From: Semisulcospira habei
Taxonomy: Eukaryota; Mollusca; Gastropoda; Semisulcospiridae
Direction: 5' to 3'
NCBI GenBank assembly: GCA_036245525.1
Contig: BTPG01000004.1
Location: forward strand, 235,759,973-235,823,972
DNA: 64,000 bases
The translations under genes were made by a program, and so were the position numbers. Below, in pieces: positions 1 to 11,150 of the stretch. Numbering within the stretch: the first letter of the stretch is position 1; every line of letters begins with the position of its first letter. The notes below the pieces were generated by a model. The model was not told where the DNA came from. It saw only the letters and a list, made by a program, of their open reading frames with translations, and did not search any database.

Positions 1-210
1 GACTAGGGAAAGAGTGTCTGTGACCAGGGTGTGAAATGATGGACTAGGGAAAGAGTGTCTGTGACCAGGGTGTGGGAGGATGGACTAGGGAAAGAGTGTC
101 TGTGACCAGGGTGTGGGAGGGTGGACTAGGGAAAGAGCGGCTGTGACCAGGGTGTGAGAGGATGGACTAGGGAAAGAATGTGACCAGGGTGTGGGTGGAT
201 GGACTAGGGA
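1..210. repeat. 41-bp minisatellite, about 5 copies
   Basis: Tandem copies of a 41-bp unit beginning GACTAGGGAAAGAGTGTCTG run from the window edge. The fifth copy is shortened and the array fades out near 210. It probably continues to the left of the window. No coding potential is seen. Confidence 0.9.
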
Positions 211-280
211 ATAGAAAGCTCTTGTTATTATTACAGTGTTCAGGGTGACACAGAGTGATGTCAATGCCCCCGCACCCCTC

Positions 281-688
281 CCCCACCCGGGTCTGCCCTG
301 GGTGACTTGGGTGGTGTTAACTACTTTTTAGTTCCCAGGGTCACCCTGGTCAGCCCCATAGGGTGAGTTTTCTCCTCTATTCTGGGGCATGTGTTTCTGT
401 CTACCCTTGGTCCATTCACCTGTATTTTCCTTTTTTAAACTCTCCCTACTGTCTGCGCTACTTGTAGCTCTTGATATTGGATGTGTGTTGCTAAATGGTT
501 TCAGCTTTATTTAGGCCCCATGTCGTAGGTTTATTTAACATATTGGACCGGCTGGGGACATACATTCAATATTCTGGGGGTTTTTTTTTTGTTTTTTTTT
601 TGTGTGTTTTTTTTCACAAGCAGTGCAGGCACATCCGGGTAAAGCCTTGTTGCTGTCGGGACGTTAAGTGATGTACAATCAATCAATC

Positions 689-690
<2 letters not shown>
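281..690 (+). mobile_element. SINE-like retroposon, CGGGTCTGCC-head / ATCA-tail family, copy 1
   Basis: About 400 bp starting CCCCACCCGGGTCTGCC and ending in the tail ACAATCAATCAATCAA. The same sequence recurs at 4909-5284, 55250-55628 (inverted) and twice or more within 60153-60948, with a tail-only scrap at 28268-28334. Copies elsewhere have 12-15 bp target duplications and a simple-repeat tail, which points to LINE-driven retroposition. I see no obvious Pol III A/B boxes and no ORF, so SINE is used loosely. The tail runs straight into a poly-C tract, so the target was probably C-rich. Confidence 0.75.

Positions 691-726
<36 letters not shown>
691..726. repeat. poly-C tract (36 nt)
   Basis: An uninterrupted run of 36 C follows the SINE-like tail. 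Its length should be treated as unreliable in any assembly. Confidence 0.95.
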
Positions 727-727
<1 letters not shown>

Positions 728-858
728 TCTCCACCTCCTCGAGATCTTTGATTAAAATCATGCTGAGCATATTATGAATTTTATCGGGAAATGACTTTTC
801 AATCGACCCGACCCTCCCTTTCCAACACATTAAACCCATTTAGCCACAACACCCTACA

Positions 859-974
859 GCAGGAGATGGATTGACCAGGATAATTCAAGGGTAGTGCCAG
901 ATTGGCTTCCCACGTTCAGGCGCCAAGCTAATCTGGCACTACCCTTGAATTATCCTGGTCAGTCAATCTCCTGC
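859..974. repeat. Hairpin element, first tandem copy
   Basis: An inverted repeat of about 44-bp arms: AATTCAAGGGTAGTGCCAGA on the left is mirrored on the right, around a short loop containing GGCGCC. The family recurs at 985-1077, 2435-2515, 11151-11210, 30905-30990, 32476-32573 and 32935-33000. No ORF. It is best seen as a short foldback/MITE core. Confidence 0.8.
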
Positions 975-984
975 TAATAGTACA

Positions 985-1077
985 TTGACCATGATAATTC
1001 AAGGGTAGTGCCAGATTGGCTTCCCACATTGAGGCGCCACGCTAATCTGGCACTACCCTTGAATTATCATGGTGAAT
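985..1077. repeat. Hairpin element, second tandem copy
   Basis: Second copy of the preceding hairpin. The spacer CTCCTGCTAATAGTACA follows both copies, so hairpin plus spacer was duplicated in tandem. The arms pair almost perfectly. Confidence 0.8.
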
Positions 1078-1365
1078 CCATCTCCTGCTAATAGTACACA
1101 GTCATTAAGTAACATATCCAACATTTGGGAAATGCACCGGTTGGGATAAGCAAGAGTGGCCGCGATGACTCCACATTTTGGGCATTCCAAATGGTGAGTT
1201 TTGTACTGCTTGAACTTGGTTTGACTGCGATAGTTTAATCGTGGTGCCAAAATAGGTTGGCACCTGTAATGCTACCTTCATAAGACAGTGAGCAAATTTA
1301 TTTAAAAAATAAGCTTCAAGGTGTAATGGGCTAATGAGTGAAATTCTCAAATTGTGCAGTTGGAG

Positions 1366-2520
1366 ATATATCCACCATGATAATTCAAGGGTGATGCCAC
1401 AATAGCTTGGTGCAGTAGTCCTGTAAAGCTTAGAAGTACCCAACGGATAAAGAAACACGCTTAGAAAAGACGGGGACAACACAATTTATTAATTCGGGTA
1501 AATACCCTTTGTCAACATAGACAAACAAACAGAGAGATCAGTCGCTACTTATCTTTATTCGCAGAAGGAATGTGGCAACTATGAGTTGTCACATTCTGCC
1601 AGTGAAGATAAGTAGCGGCTGATCTCTCTGTTTGTCTATTTTGACAAAGGGTATTTACCCGAAATATTAATAAATTGTGTTGTACCCATCTTTTCTAAGC
1701 GTGTTTCTTTCTCCGTTGGGTACTTCTTTGCATTTACACGCTTGGCAGTCACCTTTTTGGTCTGAATTTCTGTAAAGCTTGTATAATGTAGCAGATTCCA
1801 CCATGATAGTTCAAGGGTAATGCCACAATAGCTTGGTGCTGTGATCTTGTAAATATTATGTAGCAGATGTATCCACCATGATAGTTCAAGGGTGATGCCA
1901 CAATAGCTTGGTGCAGGTGTCCTGTAAAGATTGTATAATGTAACAGATATAGCCACTATGATAGTTCAAGGGTGATGTCACAATAGCTTGGTGCAGTTGT
2001 CCTGTAAAGATTGTATAATGTAGGAGATATATCCACCATGATAGTTCAAGGGTGATGCCAGAATAGCTTGGTGCAGTTGTCCTATAAAGATTGTATAATG
2101 TAGGAGATATATCCACCATGATAGTTCAAGGGTGATGCCAGAATAGCTTGGTGCAGTTGTCCTATAAAGATTGTACAACGTAGCAGATAATATCCACCAT
2201 GATAGTTCAAGGGTGATGCCAGAATAGCTTGGTGCAGTTGTCCTATAAAGATTGTACAACGTAGCAGATATATCCACCATGATATTTCAAGGGTGATGCC
2301 AGAATAACTTGGTGCAGTTGTCCTATAAAGATTGTATAATGTAGGAGATATATCCACCATGATAGTTCAAGGGTGATGCCACAATAGCTTGGTGCAGTTG
2401 TCCTGTAATGATTGAATAATGTAGGAGATATATCCACCATGATAGTTCAAGGGTGATGCCAGAATAGCTTGGTGCAAGCTATTTTGGCACAACCCTTGAA
2501 CTATCATGGTTGATTCATAT
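1366..2520. repeat. 80-bp minisatellite derived from a hairpin arm
   Basis: About nine units of roughly 80 bp, each containing ATGATAGTTCAAGGGTGATG and AATAGCTTGGTGCA, the left arm of the dispersed hairpin family. The remainder of the unit (CCTGTAAAGATTGTATAATG) is not hairpin sequence. A foldback insertion at 1432-1770 splits the first unit. The last unit is followed by a mirrored arm at about 2477-2510, so a hairpin closes the array. Confidence 0.85.
1432..1770. mobile_element. 339-bp foldback element with 10-bp target duplication
   Basis: Two arms of about 140 bp (1434-1573 and 1590-1727) pair around a short loop. A 43-bp non-palindromic extension follows on the right. The insertion is bounded by TGTAAAGCTT at 1422-1431 and 1771-1780, and removing it restores an 80-bp array unit. 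A 10-bp duplication would fit a Mutator-like class, but no transposase is present, so the class is inference. Confidence 0.7.
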
Positions 2521-2907
2521 CTTGCTGTGGTGTGCCAGAAATATATAATGTTGGCACATAAAGTGGTGCTTAGTGGCAGCAGGCTTTCATAGCTCCAGCT
2601 TCCAACCCTGCGGTGCCTTGAGCATCTTGACATGTGTGCTCTAGAGATTGTTTACAATACTAAACAATATTTAAGAGAGAAAAAAACCATCAGAAATTAA
2701 TGACGCTTACTTCTAGGAACTGATGGCAACTTGATGTCTGCAAGACTTTGTGGTCTACATCACATTTCTGGAGACAAATTGACCATGATAGTTCAAGGGT
2801 GGTGTACAACAGCTTGGCACCTACAGGCACCAAACGATTCTGGCATAGCATTTCAGGGTTTTATTGGTTATTAGTGCAGTGTGTGACAGCCACATGATAT
2901 GTTGTAG
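2521..2907. other. Intron/upstream sequence with a partial hairpin element
   Basis: No coding sequence recognised. A degenerate half of the hairpin family lies at about 2779-2850. The segment ends in a plausible splice acceptor (GATATGTTGTAG) at 2907. Confidence 0.4.
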
Positions 2908-3315
2908 ATGAGGTGGAGGTGAAGACACTGAAGAGAACGGTGGAGAATCTACGCACACAGCTCACCAGTTGTCAGCGCACCATCACAGATGAGGTGGAGG
3001 TGAAGACACTGAAGAGAATGGTGGAAAATCTACGCGCACAGCTCACCAGTTGTCGGTGCACCATCACAGATGAGGCGGAGGTGACGACACTGAAGAGAAC
3101 GGTTGAAAATCTACGCGCACAGCTCACCAGTTGTCGGCGCACCATCACAGATGAGGTGGAGGTGACGACACTCAAGAGAACAGTGGAGAATCTACGCGCA
3201 CAGCTCGCCAGTTGTCAGCGCACCATCACAGATGAGGTGGAGGTGAAGACCCTGAAGAGAACAGTGGAGAATCTACGCACACAGCTCGCCAGTTGTCAGT
3301 GCACCATCACACCAG
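2908..3315 (+). CDS. Predicted internal exon of the zinc-finger gene: five 27-residue coiled-coil repeats
   Basis: The exon is five near-identical 81-bp units, each coding for 27 residues of the pattern EVxTLKRTVENLR(T/A)QL. The L-x3-V-x3-L-x3-L spacing suggests a coiled coil or leucine zipper that would oligomerise the protein. The acceptor TTGTAG ends at 2907 and the donor CCAG|GTAACG is at 3315/3316. The exon begins with two bases completing a codon and ends with one base. The large exon at 7005 also begins with two bases, so joining the two gives an open frame with a GAT codon at the junction, the same codon that joins every 81-bp unit. The start codon and earlier exons are not identified and may lie outside the window. 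Alternatively this is an open but non-coding minisatellite. The phase match is the main argument for an exon. Confidence 0.6.
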
Positions 3316-3602
3316 GTAACGTAGTCACAGTAATGACAGCTGGATACAATAAAACTCCACGTTTTGACAGATCCCTGCTACCGATATCTATCTTGCTGGC
3401 TGCATATTGTGGGGTATATTCCTACAGGGGACGATCATGGGGTTTTGGGGGGGGGAGGGGGGGGGGCAGTTTCAAGGGTTCTGCGCTACCCTCACCTGTT
3501 TTTCATATTTTGGTGAGAAGTGTAAGACTCTTTGGCACGCCTCCTTTCCTCAGCTAATCTGGCACTACCTGTGAATTATCATGGTGACTCTATCTGCTGC
3601 AA
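3316..3602. other. 5' part of the large intron
   Basis: It starts at the donor and contains a G-run tract (about 3446-3468) and, at its end, the right arm of a hairpin element (AATTATCATGGTGACTC), which leads straight into the 47-bp array. Nothing coding is recognised. Confidence 0.4.
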
Positions 3603-6160
3603 CAGGTACCTGGTCACTAGGTGGCACCTCACACCGTGGGCAATGTGGCTGTGTACCTGGTCACTAGGTGGCACCTCCACACCTTGGGTAATGTGACTGT
3701 GTACCTGGTCACTAGGCGGCACCTCACACCGTGGTCAATGTGGCTGTGTACCTGGTCACTAGGTGGCACCTCCAGACCTTGGGTAATGTGACTGTGTACC
3801 TGGTCACTAGGTGGCACCTCCACACCTTGGGTAATGTGACTGTGTACCTGGTCACTAGGTGGCACCTCACACCGTGGGCAATGTGGATGTGTACCTGGTC
3901 ACTAGGTGGCACCTCCACACCTTGGGCAATGTGACTGTGTACCTGGTCACTAGGCGGCACCTCACACCGTGGTCAATGTGGCTGTGTACCTGGTCACTAG
4001 GTGGCACCTCACACCATGGGCAATGTGACTGTGTACCTGGTCACTAGGTGGCACCTCACACCGCGGGCAATATGGCTGTGTACCTGGTCACTAGGCGGCA
4101 CCTCCACACCTTGGGCAATGTGGCTGTGTACCTGGTCACTAGGTGGCACCTCACACCGTGGGTAATATGACTGTGTACCTGGTCACTAGGTGGCACCTCA
4201 CACTGCGGGCAATATGGCTGTGTACCTGGTCACTAGGCGGCACCTCCACACCTTGGGCAATGTGGCTATGTACCTGGTCACTAGGTGGCACCTCACACCG
4301 TGGGTAATATGACTGTGTACCTGGTCACTAGGTGGCACCTCACACCGTGGGCAATGTGACTGTACCTGGTCACTAGGCACTAGGTGGCACCTCACACCGT
4401 GGGTAATGTGGCTGTGTACCTGGTCACTAGGCGGCACCTCCACACCGTGGGCAATGTGACTGTACCTGGTCACTAGGCACTAGGTGGCACCTCACACCGT
4501 GGGTAATGTGGCTGTGTACCTGGTCACTAGGTGGCACCTCACACCTTGGGTAATGTGACTGTGTGCCTGGTCACTAGGTGGCACCTCACACCGTGGGCAA
4601 TGTGACTGTGTACCTGGTCACTAGGTGGCACCTCACACCTTGGGTAATGTGACTGTGTACCTGGTCACTAGGTGGCACCTCACACCGTGGGCAATATGGC
4701 TGTGTACCTGGTCACTAGGTGGCATCTCACACCGTGGGCAATATGGCTGTGTACCTGGTCACTAGGTGGCACCTCACACCGTGGGCAATGTGGCTGTGTA
4801 CCTGGTCACTAGGTGGCAACTCACACCGTGGGTAATGTGGCTGTTTACCTGGTCACTAGGTGGCACCTCACACCGTGGTCAATGTGGCTGTGTACCTGGT
4901 CACTAGGTCCCCCACCCGGGTCTGCCCTGGGGGACTTGGGTGGGTTTAGGTATTTTTTAGTTCCCAGGGTCACCCTGGTCAGCCCCACAGGGTGGGGTTT
5001 TCTCTCTATTCTGGGGCATGTGTTTCTGTCTACCTTTTGTCCATTCACCTGTATTTGCCTTTTTAAAACTCTCCCTACTGTCTGCACTGCCTGTAGCTCT
5101 TGATGTTGGATGTGTGTTGCTAAATGGTCTAGCTTTATTTAGGCCCCATGTTGTAGGTTTATTTAACGTATTTGACCGGCTGGCGACATACATTCAATTT
5201 TATGTTGTTTTTTTTTCACAAGCAGTGCAGGCACGTCCTGAGAAAGCCTTGTTGCTGTCGGGACGTTAAGCAATGTACAATCAATGGTCACTAGGTGGCA
5301 CCTCCACACCGTGGGCAATGTGACTGTGTACCTGGTCACTAGGTGGCACCTCACACCGTGGTCAATGTGACTGTGTACCTGGTCACTAGGTGGCACCTCA
5401 CACCTTGGGCAATGTGGCTGTGTACCTGGTCACTAGGTGGCACCTCCACACCTTGGGCAATGTGGCTGTGTACCTGGTCACTAGGTGGCACCTCCATCTG
5501 CTGCAAGAGGTACCTGGTCACTGGGTGGCACCTCCACACCTTGGGCAATATGGCTGTGTACCTGGTCACTAGGTGGCATCTCACACTGTGGGTAATGCGA
5601 CTGTGTACCTGGTCACTAGGTGGCACCTCACACCGTGGGTAATGTGACTGTGTACCTGGTCACTAGGTGGCACCTCCATCTGCTGCAAGAGGTACCTGGT
5701 CACTGGGTGGCACCTCCGCACCTTGGGTAATGTGGCTGTGTACCTGGTCACTAGGTGGCACCTCCATCTGCTGCAAGAGGTACCTGGTCACTGGGTGGCA
5801 CCTCCACACCTTGGGTAATGTGGCTGTGTACCTGGTCACTGGGTGGCACCTCCATACCTTGGGTAATGTGACTGTGTACCTGGTCACTAGGTGGCACCTC
5901 ATACCATGGGCAATGTGGCTGTGTACCTGGTCACTAGGTGGCACCTCCATCTGCTGCAAGAGGTACCTGGTCACTGGGTGGCACCTCCACACCTTGGGTA
6001 ATGTGGCTGTGTACCTGGTCACTGGGTGGCACCTCCACACCTTGGGCAATGTGGCTGTGTACCTGGTCACTAGGCACTACCTCCATACCATGGGTAATGT
6101 GGCTGTGTACCTGGTCACTAGGTTGGCGCCTCACACCGTGGGCAATGTGGCTGTGGGGGT
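3603..6160. repeat. 47/48-bp minisatellite, about 45 copies, in the zinc-finger gene intron
   Basis: The unit contains TACCTGGTCACTAGGTGGCA and CACACCGTGGGCAATGTGGC. A variant with CCATCTGCTGCAAGAGG appears several times from 5490 on. That variant resembles the hairpin flank immediately before the array (TCTATCTGCTGCAACAGG), suggesting the array grew from that flank. A SINE-like element splits it at 4909-5284. The many open frames across it are repeat translations, not genes. Confidence 0.9.
4909..5284 (+). mobile_element. SINE-like retroposon, copy 2, inside the minisatellite
   Basis: A full-length copy of the CGGGTCTGCC-head family (376 bp). TGGTCACTAGGT flanks it at 4897-4908 and 5285-5296, a 12-bp target duplication. 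The target is itself an array unit, so the duplication is consistent but not unique. Confidence 0.8.
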
Positions 6161-6175
6161 AAATAGGTTAACCCA

Positions 6176-6990
6176 GATTTCAAGAAAGAATCCAGTTTTC
6201 TTCTCATCCTAAACATAATTCATTCATTTCACTGTTTACAAAGTGTATTTATTGGGTACAAAAAGAAAGAATCCAGTTTTCTTCTCATCCTAAAAATAAT
6301 TCATTCATTTCACTGTTTACAAAGTGTATTTATTGGGTACAAAAAGAAAGAATCCAGTTTTCTTCTCATCCTAAACATAATTCATTCATTTCACTGTTTA
6401 CAAAGTGTATTTATTGGATACAAAAAGAAAGAATCCAGTTTTCTTTTCATCCTAAAAATAATTCATTCATTTCACTGTTTACAAAGTGTATTTATTGGGT
6501 ACAAAAAGAAAGAATCCAGTTTTCTTCTCATCCTAAAAATAATTCATTCATTTCACTGTTTACAAAGTGTATTTATTGGGTACAAAAAGAAAGAATCCAG
6601 TTTTCTTCTCATCCTAAAAATAATTCATTCATTTCACTGTTTACAAAGTGTATTTATTGGGTACAAAAAGAAAGAATCCAGTTTTCTTCTCATCCTAAAA
6701 ATAATTCATTCATTTCACTGTTTACAAAGTGTATTTATTGGGTACAAAAAGAAAGAATCCAGTTTTCTTCTCATCCTAAAAATAATTCATTCATTTCACT
6801 GTTTACAAAGTGTATTTATTGGGTACAAAAAGAAAGAATCCAGTTTTCTTCTCACCATAAAAATAATTCATTCATTTCACTGTTTACAAAGTGTATTTAT
6901 TGGGTACAAAAAGAAAGAATCCAGTTTTCTTCTCATCATAAAAATAATTCATTCATTTCACTGTTTACAAAGTGTATTTATTGGGTTTGA
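6176..6990. repeat. 81-bp minisatellite, about 10 copies, abutting a splice acceptor
   Basis: Ten near-identical units containing AAGAAAGAATCCAGTTTTCT and CAAAGTGTATTTATTGGGTA. The last unit changes directly into TTTGATTTCTTTTCAACAG, the predicted acceptor of the zinc-finger exon. The polypyrimidine tract and any branch point therefore sit at or inside the array edge. One copy reads TTGGATAC and two read CATCATAAA or CACCATAAA, showing some divergence. Confidence 0.9.
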
Positions 6991-7004
6991 TTTCTTTTCA
7001 ACAG

Positions 7005-10000
7005 ATGGACAGCACCATGACTCTGCTGGCAAAGACACAAGCAACACTGCCGGTGAAGATGCAGAAAATGCGGCCAAGTTGGCAACCAGTGGAATCTGTG
7101 AAATGGACTGTGACATACCTGGTGTTAAACTAGAGTCGGACTCGGTGCCCATTGTTTACAGTGACACAGACTGTGACATTAAGCATGATGTCAAACTGGA
7201 GCCAAGCTCATCCCAGTGCGCAAAGGCCATCGGGCTGACATCAGCCGCCATCGGCCTGCGAGCGGTTGAGGGGGGGCCAATGGCAGCCGACACCGTCCAG
7301 CTAGCCGTTTGCTCATTGGAATCCATCCAGGATGACATGGACTGTGACGTAGATGATGAGTTAGAGTCAAACTCAGTGAGGAGTGTTTACAGTGATGTGG
7401 AATGTGGGCATGTTGGCAACATTGATAATGGGACTGCGTCTCCTGCTGGGATGGAATCCGACTCACAGGAGTGTGCAAGCCTCATCCAGCAACAACCTTG
7501 TACCACCCAACAATATACCGGGTTGAAAAGGTCAGATCTGCGAAAACCGGGGGAAATGCTTTGTGAACTGTGCAATGTATGTTTTCACTCGGCCAGACAA
7601 CTCAAACAACACATGTCGACTCACTCAGGGCGAAAGCCTGGCGCTGCTACGAGTGGCAGGAAAAGTAGGGAGTGTTGGAAACCCCGGCAGAGTATGCAGC
7701 CATTTGTACTGTTGTGTAATAAATTTTTTGGACCAGCAAAGCAACGTGTGTCTTCCACTACAGACCAGAAGACTCCCACTGGGGGACAGTGTTTTAAAGC
7801 CGAGCAGAGAATGCAGCCATTTGTACTGTTGTGTAATGAATGTTTTGGACCAGCAAAGCAACGTGTGTCTTCCACTACAGACCAGAAGACTCATACTGGA
7901 GGACAGTGTTCCAAAGCCGAGCAGAGAATGCAGCCATTTGTTCTTTTGTCTGATATACGTATTCAGTCGCCCTGTCAATTGATGCGAGGTTTGTCCGCTC
8001 ACACAGGGCAGATGCCTGACGCGTGTATCACAGAGCAGACGTCGCCTACTCCTGTCAGTAACTGTATGGATGAGAAAACAGCACGACAGAACACATCATT
8101 TGACGTTGTGGAGAACACAGCTTTAGATACTGTGGGCCAACAAACAGTTTGGCGGAACACATCATTTGACGTTGGGGACGAACAAATACCAGCAAGCAAC
8201 ACAGCATTGGGTATTGTGGAGGAACAAACAGCAGAGCATAAGACATTTGGCACTGTGGACCTACAAGCACTGGGGCGGGACACAGCACTGGACACTGCAG
8301 GCAAAGAGCAAGCAGGGCAGAACATAAGACCTGTTGACAGCATGGAGAAACAAACAACAGGCAAGCAGACAGAAGGGCAGGGCAGAATGGCTGTAGACAG
8401 CGCAGACAAGCAGACAGCAGCGCAGGGCAGAATGGCTGTAGACAGCGCAGACAAGCAGACAGCAGCGCAGGGCAGGATGGCTGTAGACAGCGCTGACAAA
8501 CATACAGAAGGGCAGGGCAGAATGGCAGTAGACGGTGCTGACAATCGGACAGAAGGGCAGGGCAGAATGGCTGTAGACCGTGCAGACAAGCAGACAGTAG
8601 CGCAGAGCAGAATAGCAGTAGACGGCGCAAACAAACAGACAGCATCGCAGGGCAGAATGACAGTAGACAGCGCAGACAAGCAGACAGCAGTGCAGGTCAG
8701 AATAGCAGTATACAGTGCTGACAAGCAGACAGAAGGGCAGGACAGAATGGCTGTAGACAGCGCTGACAAACAGTCAGAAGGGCAGGACACGGACGTCGAC
8801 CGCAGTGGACCCGTTCATGGCTGTGCGCAGGCCCACTGCAGCCAACGTCGGTCCAAGGGTTCTGTTGACAGCATAGATGAGCAAAGAGTGAGTGAAGAGA
8901 CAAGCGCAAGACCACTACCACTGGTGTGCGAGTTCTGCAGAGAATCCTTTCAACTGTCTGAGCTCTTGTTTTCACATGTGTGCAAAAAACGATTCAAGTG
9001 CGCCCACTGTGCTGCTATATTTGGCAGTCACAAAATCCTGCAGGAACATGCATCTTCCCACAGAGGCAAAGAGCTGCGTGAGTGTGCCGATTGTGATCGC
9101 AGGTTCACAAGAACTTCTCAATGGGAAACGCATGTATGCAAGAAATCTCACTGGTGCACAGGCTGTGACATCAAGTTTGACAACGTCTATGTCTTGGAAC
9201 AGCACATGGGCACACAGATGCCTTGCAAGTTCTATGTCTGTGCTGACTCTTGTGGAGCGTCTTTCAAGCTGGCTTGTGAGCTTAGAAAGCACATGAATAG
9301 TGTGCACGGAAAGAGCCGGTATAAATCTATAATCATATTCAGATGTGGTGTTTGCAGTGCCAGTTTTAATCGTCCGAGTAAACTACAGGACCACATGCTG
9401 AAACACTCTGGCAAAAAGGCATACAAGTGCTCGCAGTGTGATTTAGCTTTCACTAGTCCTTACTCTTTGAAATACCACATGAAGGGTCATGCAGACAAAC
9501 AACCTAAACTGTGTGCACTGTGTGGTGGTTCTTTCATATGGTTAAAGGATCACATAGCCAGGAAGCACTCTGGCAAAAAAAGATTTGTATGTGAACACTG
9601 TGGAGAAGGCTTTTGTACAGGTAAAGCGTTGACAAGTCACGTGTTCACCCACACAGGCATAAAGACTTTTAAATGTAAGCAGTGTGATGCTACTTATCGC
9701 GGCCATACTGGCTTGAGAGCTCACATGATGAGGCACGCTGGCAAATGTGATGTATGTGGTGCCACTTTCCCAACGAGCAGTGAATTGAAAGTACACAAGC
9801 GTGTCCACAGAGTGGGCGTCCACACAGTGCGCAAGCAGTTCCAGTGTCCAGATTGCGGTGGCGTTTATACATCAAAGCCATCTCTGAGCGTGCACATGAT
9901 GATTCACAGCGGCGACAAACCATACAAATGTCAGCAGTGCAGTGCGTCTTTTAGAAGGGATTTCTTTTTGAAAACCCATATGCTGATCCACTCAGGGTTG

Positions 10001-10339
10001 AAGCCGTTCAAATGTACGGAGTGTGGGGCTGACTTCACCCAGGCTGGCCACTTGACGAAACACAAGAGTGTTCACACAGACGCACACCCACACAAGTGCT
10101 GCCACTGTACAGCCTCCTTCAAACGTGCCATAAACCTGAAACAGCATATGGCCATTCACACAGGCCAGAAACCACACAAGTGTGCTGAATGTGGTGCTAG
10201 CTTCACCCAGGCCAGCAGCTTGGCGTCCCACATGGTTCTTCACTCGGCCAAGATGCCCTATGAATGCGAACGCTGTGACGCTAGTTTCAAGTGGCCTGTC
10301 AACCTCAAAGCGCACATGAAAAGTCACACAGACCAGTAG
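7005..10339 (+). CDS. C2H2 zinc-finger protein, large 3' coding exon
   Basis: An open frame of about 1,110 codons follows a strong acceptor (TTTCTTTTCAACAG) and ends with TAG at 10337-10339. The first in-frame ATG is at 7103, but the frame is open from the acceptor and is in phase with the 2908-3315 exon, so this is probably a last coding exon. From N to C: an acidic region with DCDI/DCDV repeats; one C2H2 finger near codon 185 (CELC..H..H); three degenerate finger-like repeats (RMQPFVLL) at about 7690-7960; about nine 15-residue repeats (GRMAVDSADKQTAAQ pattern, 8378-8790); then about 17 fingers from 8923 to the end, several of C2HC form, with HTG/HSG linkers. A nuclear DNA-binding regulator is inferred from the family; the target is unknown. 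The last finger ends HMKSHTDQ and its codons seed a 3' minisatellite. Confidence 0.85.
8378..8790 (+). repeat. 45-bp coding repeat within the zinc-finger exon
   Basis: About nine tandem 45-bp units each encode a 15-residue block of the form GRMAVDSADKQT. Forty-five is divisible by three, so the frame survives. The region is probably disordered and may be length-polymorphic. Confidence 0.85.
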
Positions 10340-11071
10340 TACGTCAGGACTGTCGACCTCAAAGTGCACATGAAAAGTCACACAGACCAGTAGTATGTAC
10401 AGGACTGTCAACCTCAAAGTGCACATGAAGTCACACAGACCAGTAGTATGTAGAGGACTGTCAACCTCAAAGCGCACATGAAAAGTCACACAGACCAGTA
10501 GTACGTACAGGACTGTCGACCTCAAGGCGCACATGAAAAGTCACACGGACCAGTAGTATGTACAGGACTGTCGACCTCAAAGCGCACATGAAAAGTCACA
10601 CAGACCAGTAGTACGTACAGGACTGTCAACCTCAAAGCGCACATGAAAAGTCACACAGACCAGTAGTATGTACAGGACTGTCGACCTCAAAGCGCACATG
10701 AAAAGTCACACAGACCAGTAGTATGTACAGGACTGTCAACCTCAAAGCGCACATGAAAAGTCACACAGACCAGTAGTATGTACAGGACTGTCAACCTCAA
10801 AGTGCACATGAAAAGTCACACAGACCAGTAGTATGTACAGGACTGTCAACCTCAAAGTGCACATGAAAAGTCACACAGACCAGTAGTATGTACAGGACTG
10901 TCAACCTCAAAGCGCACATGAAAAGTCACACAGACCAGTAGTACGTACAGGACTGTCAACCTCAAAGTGCACATGAAAAGTCACACAGACCAGTAGTACG
11001 TACAGGACTGTCAACCTCAAAGTGCACATGAAAAGTCACACAGACCAGTAGTATGTACAGGACTGTCAACG
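10340..11071. repeat. 55-bp minisatellite copied from the end of the zinc-finger ORF
   Basis: About 13 copies of a 55-bp unit (CAACCTCAAAGTGCACATGA ... CACACAGACCAGTAG) follow the gene. Each unit matches the last 40 or so coding bases at 10297-10339 including the stop codon. Because 55 is not a multiple of three and every unit carries a stop, the array lies in the 3' UTR or flank rather than extending the protein. Confidence 0.9.
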
Positions 11072-11150
11072 TAACCCCTTTTACTCCAAGGGGACATTTC
11101 CCAAATGTTTGAGGTGCCTCCGAACGACAGTACCAGTCACAGGGAATAGA

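Noticed and set aside
1..2900. Possible CRISPR-like array in the 80-bp repeats
   Set aside because: Units are contiguous with no unique spacers, in a eukaryotic context.
3629..6212. Many open frames on both strands across the 47-bp array
   Set aside because: They are repeat translations (MPPSDQVHSHI-type periodicity) of a non-coding minisatellite; the unit is 47/48 bp, so frames drift.
7999..8790. 263-codon open frame on the - strand opposite the zinc-finger exon
   Set aside because: It is the complement of the 45-bp coding repeat; it has no motif, while the + strand frame has zinc fingers and splice signals.
9992..10534. 180-codon - strand frame at the end of the zinc-finger gene
   Set aside because: Shadow of the 55-bp array and finger codons; no recognisable domain.
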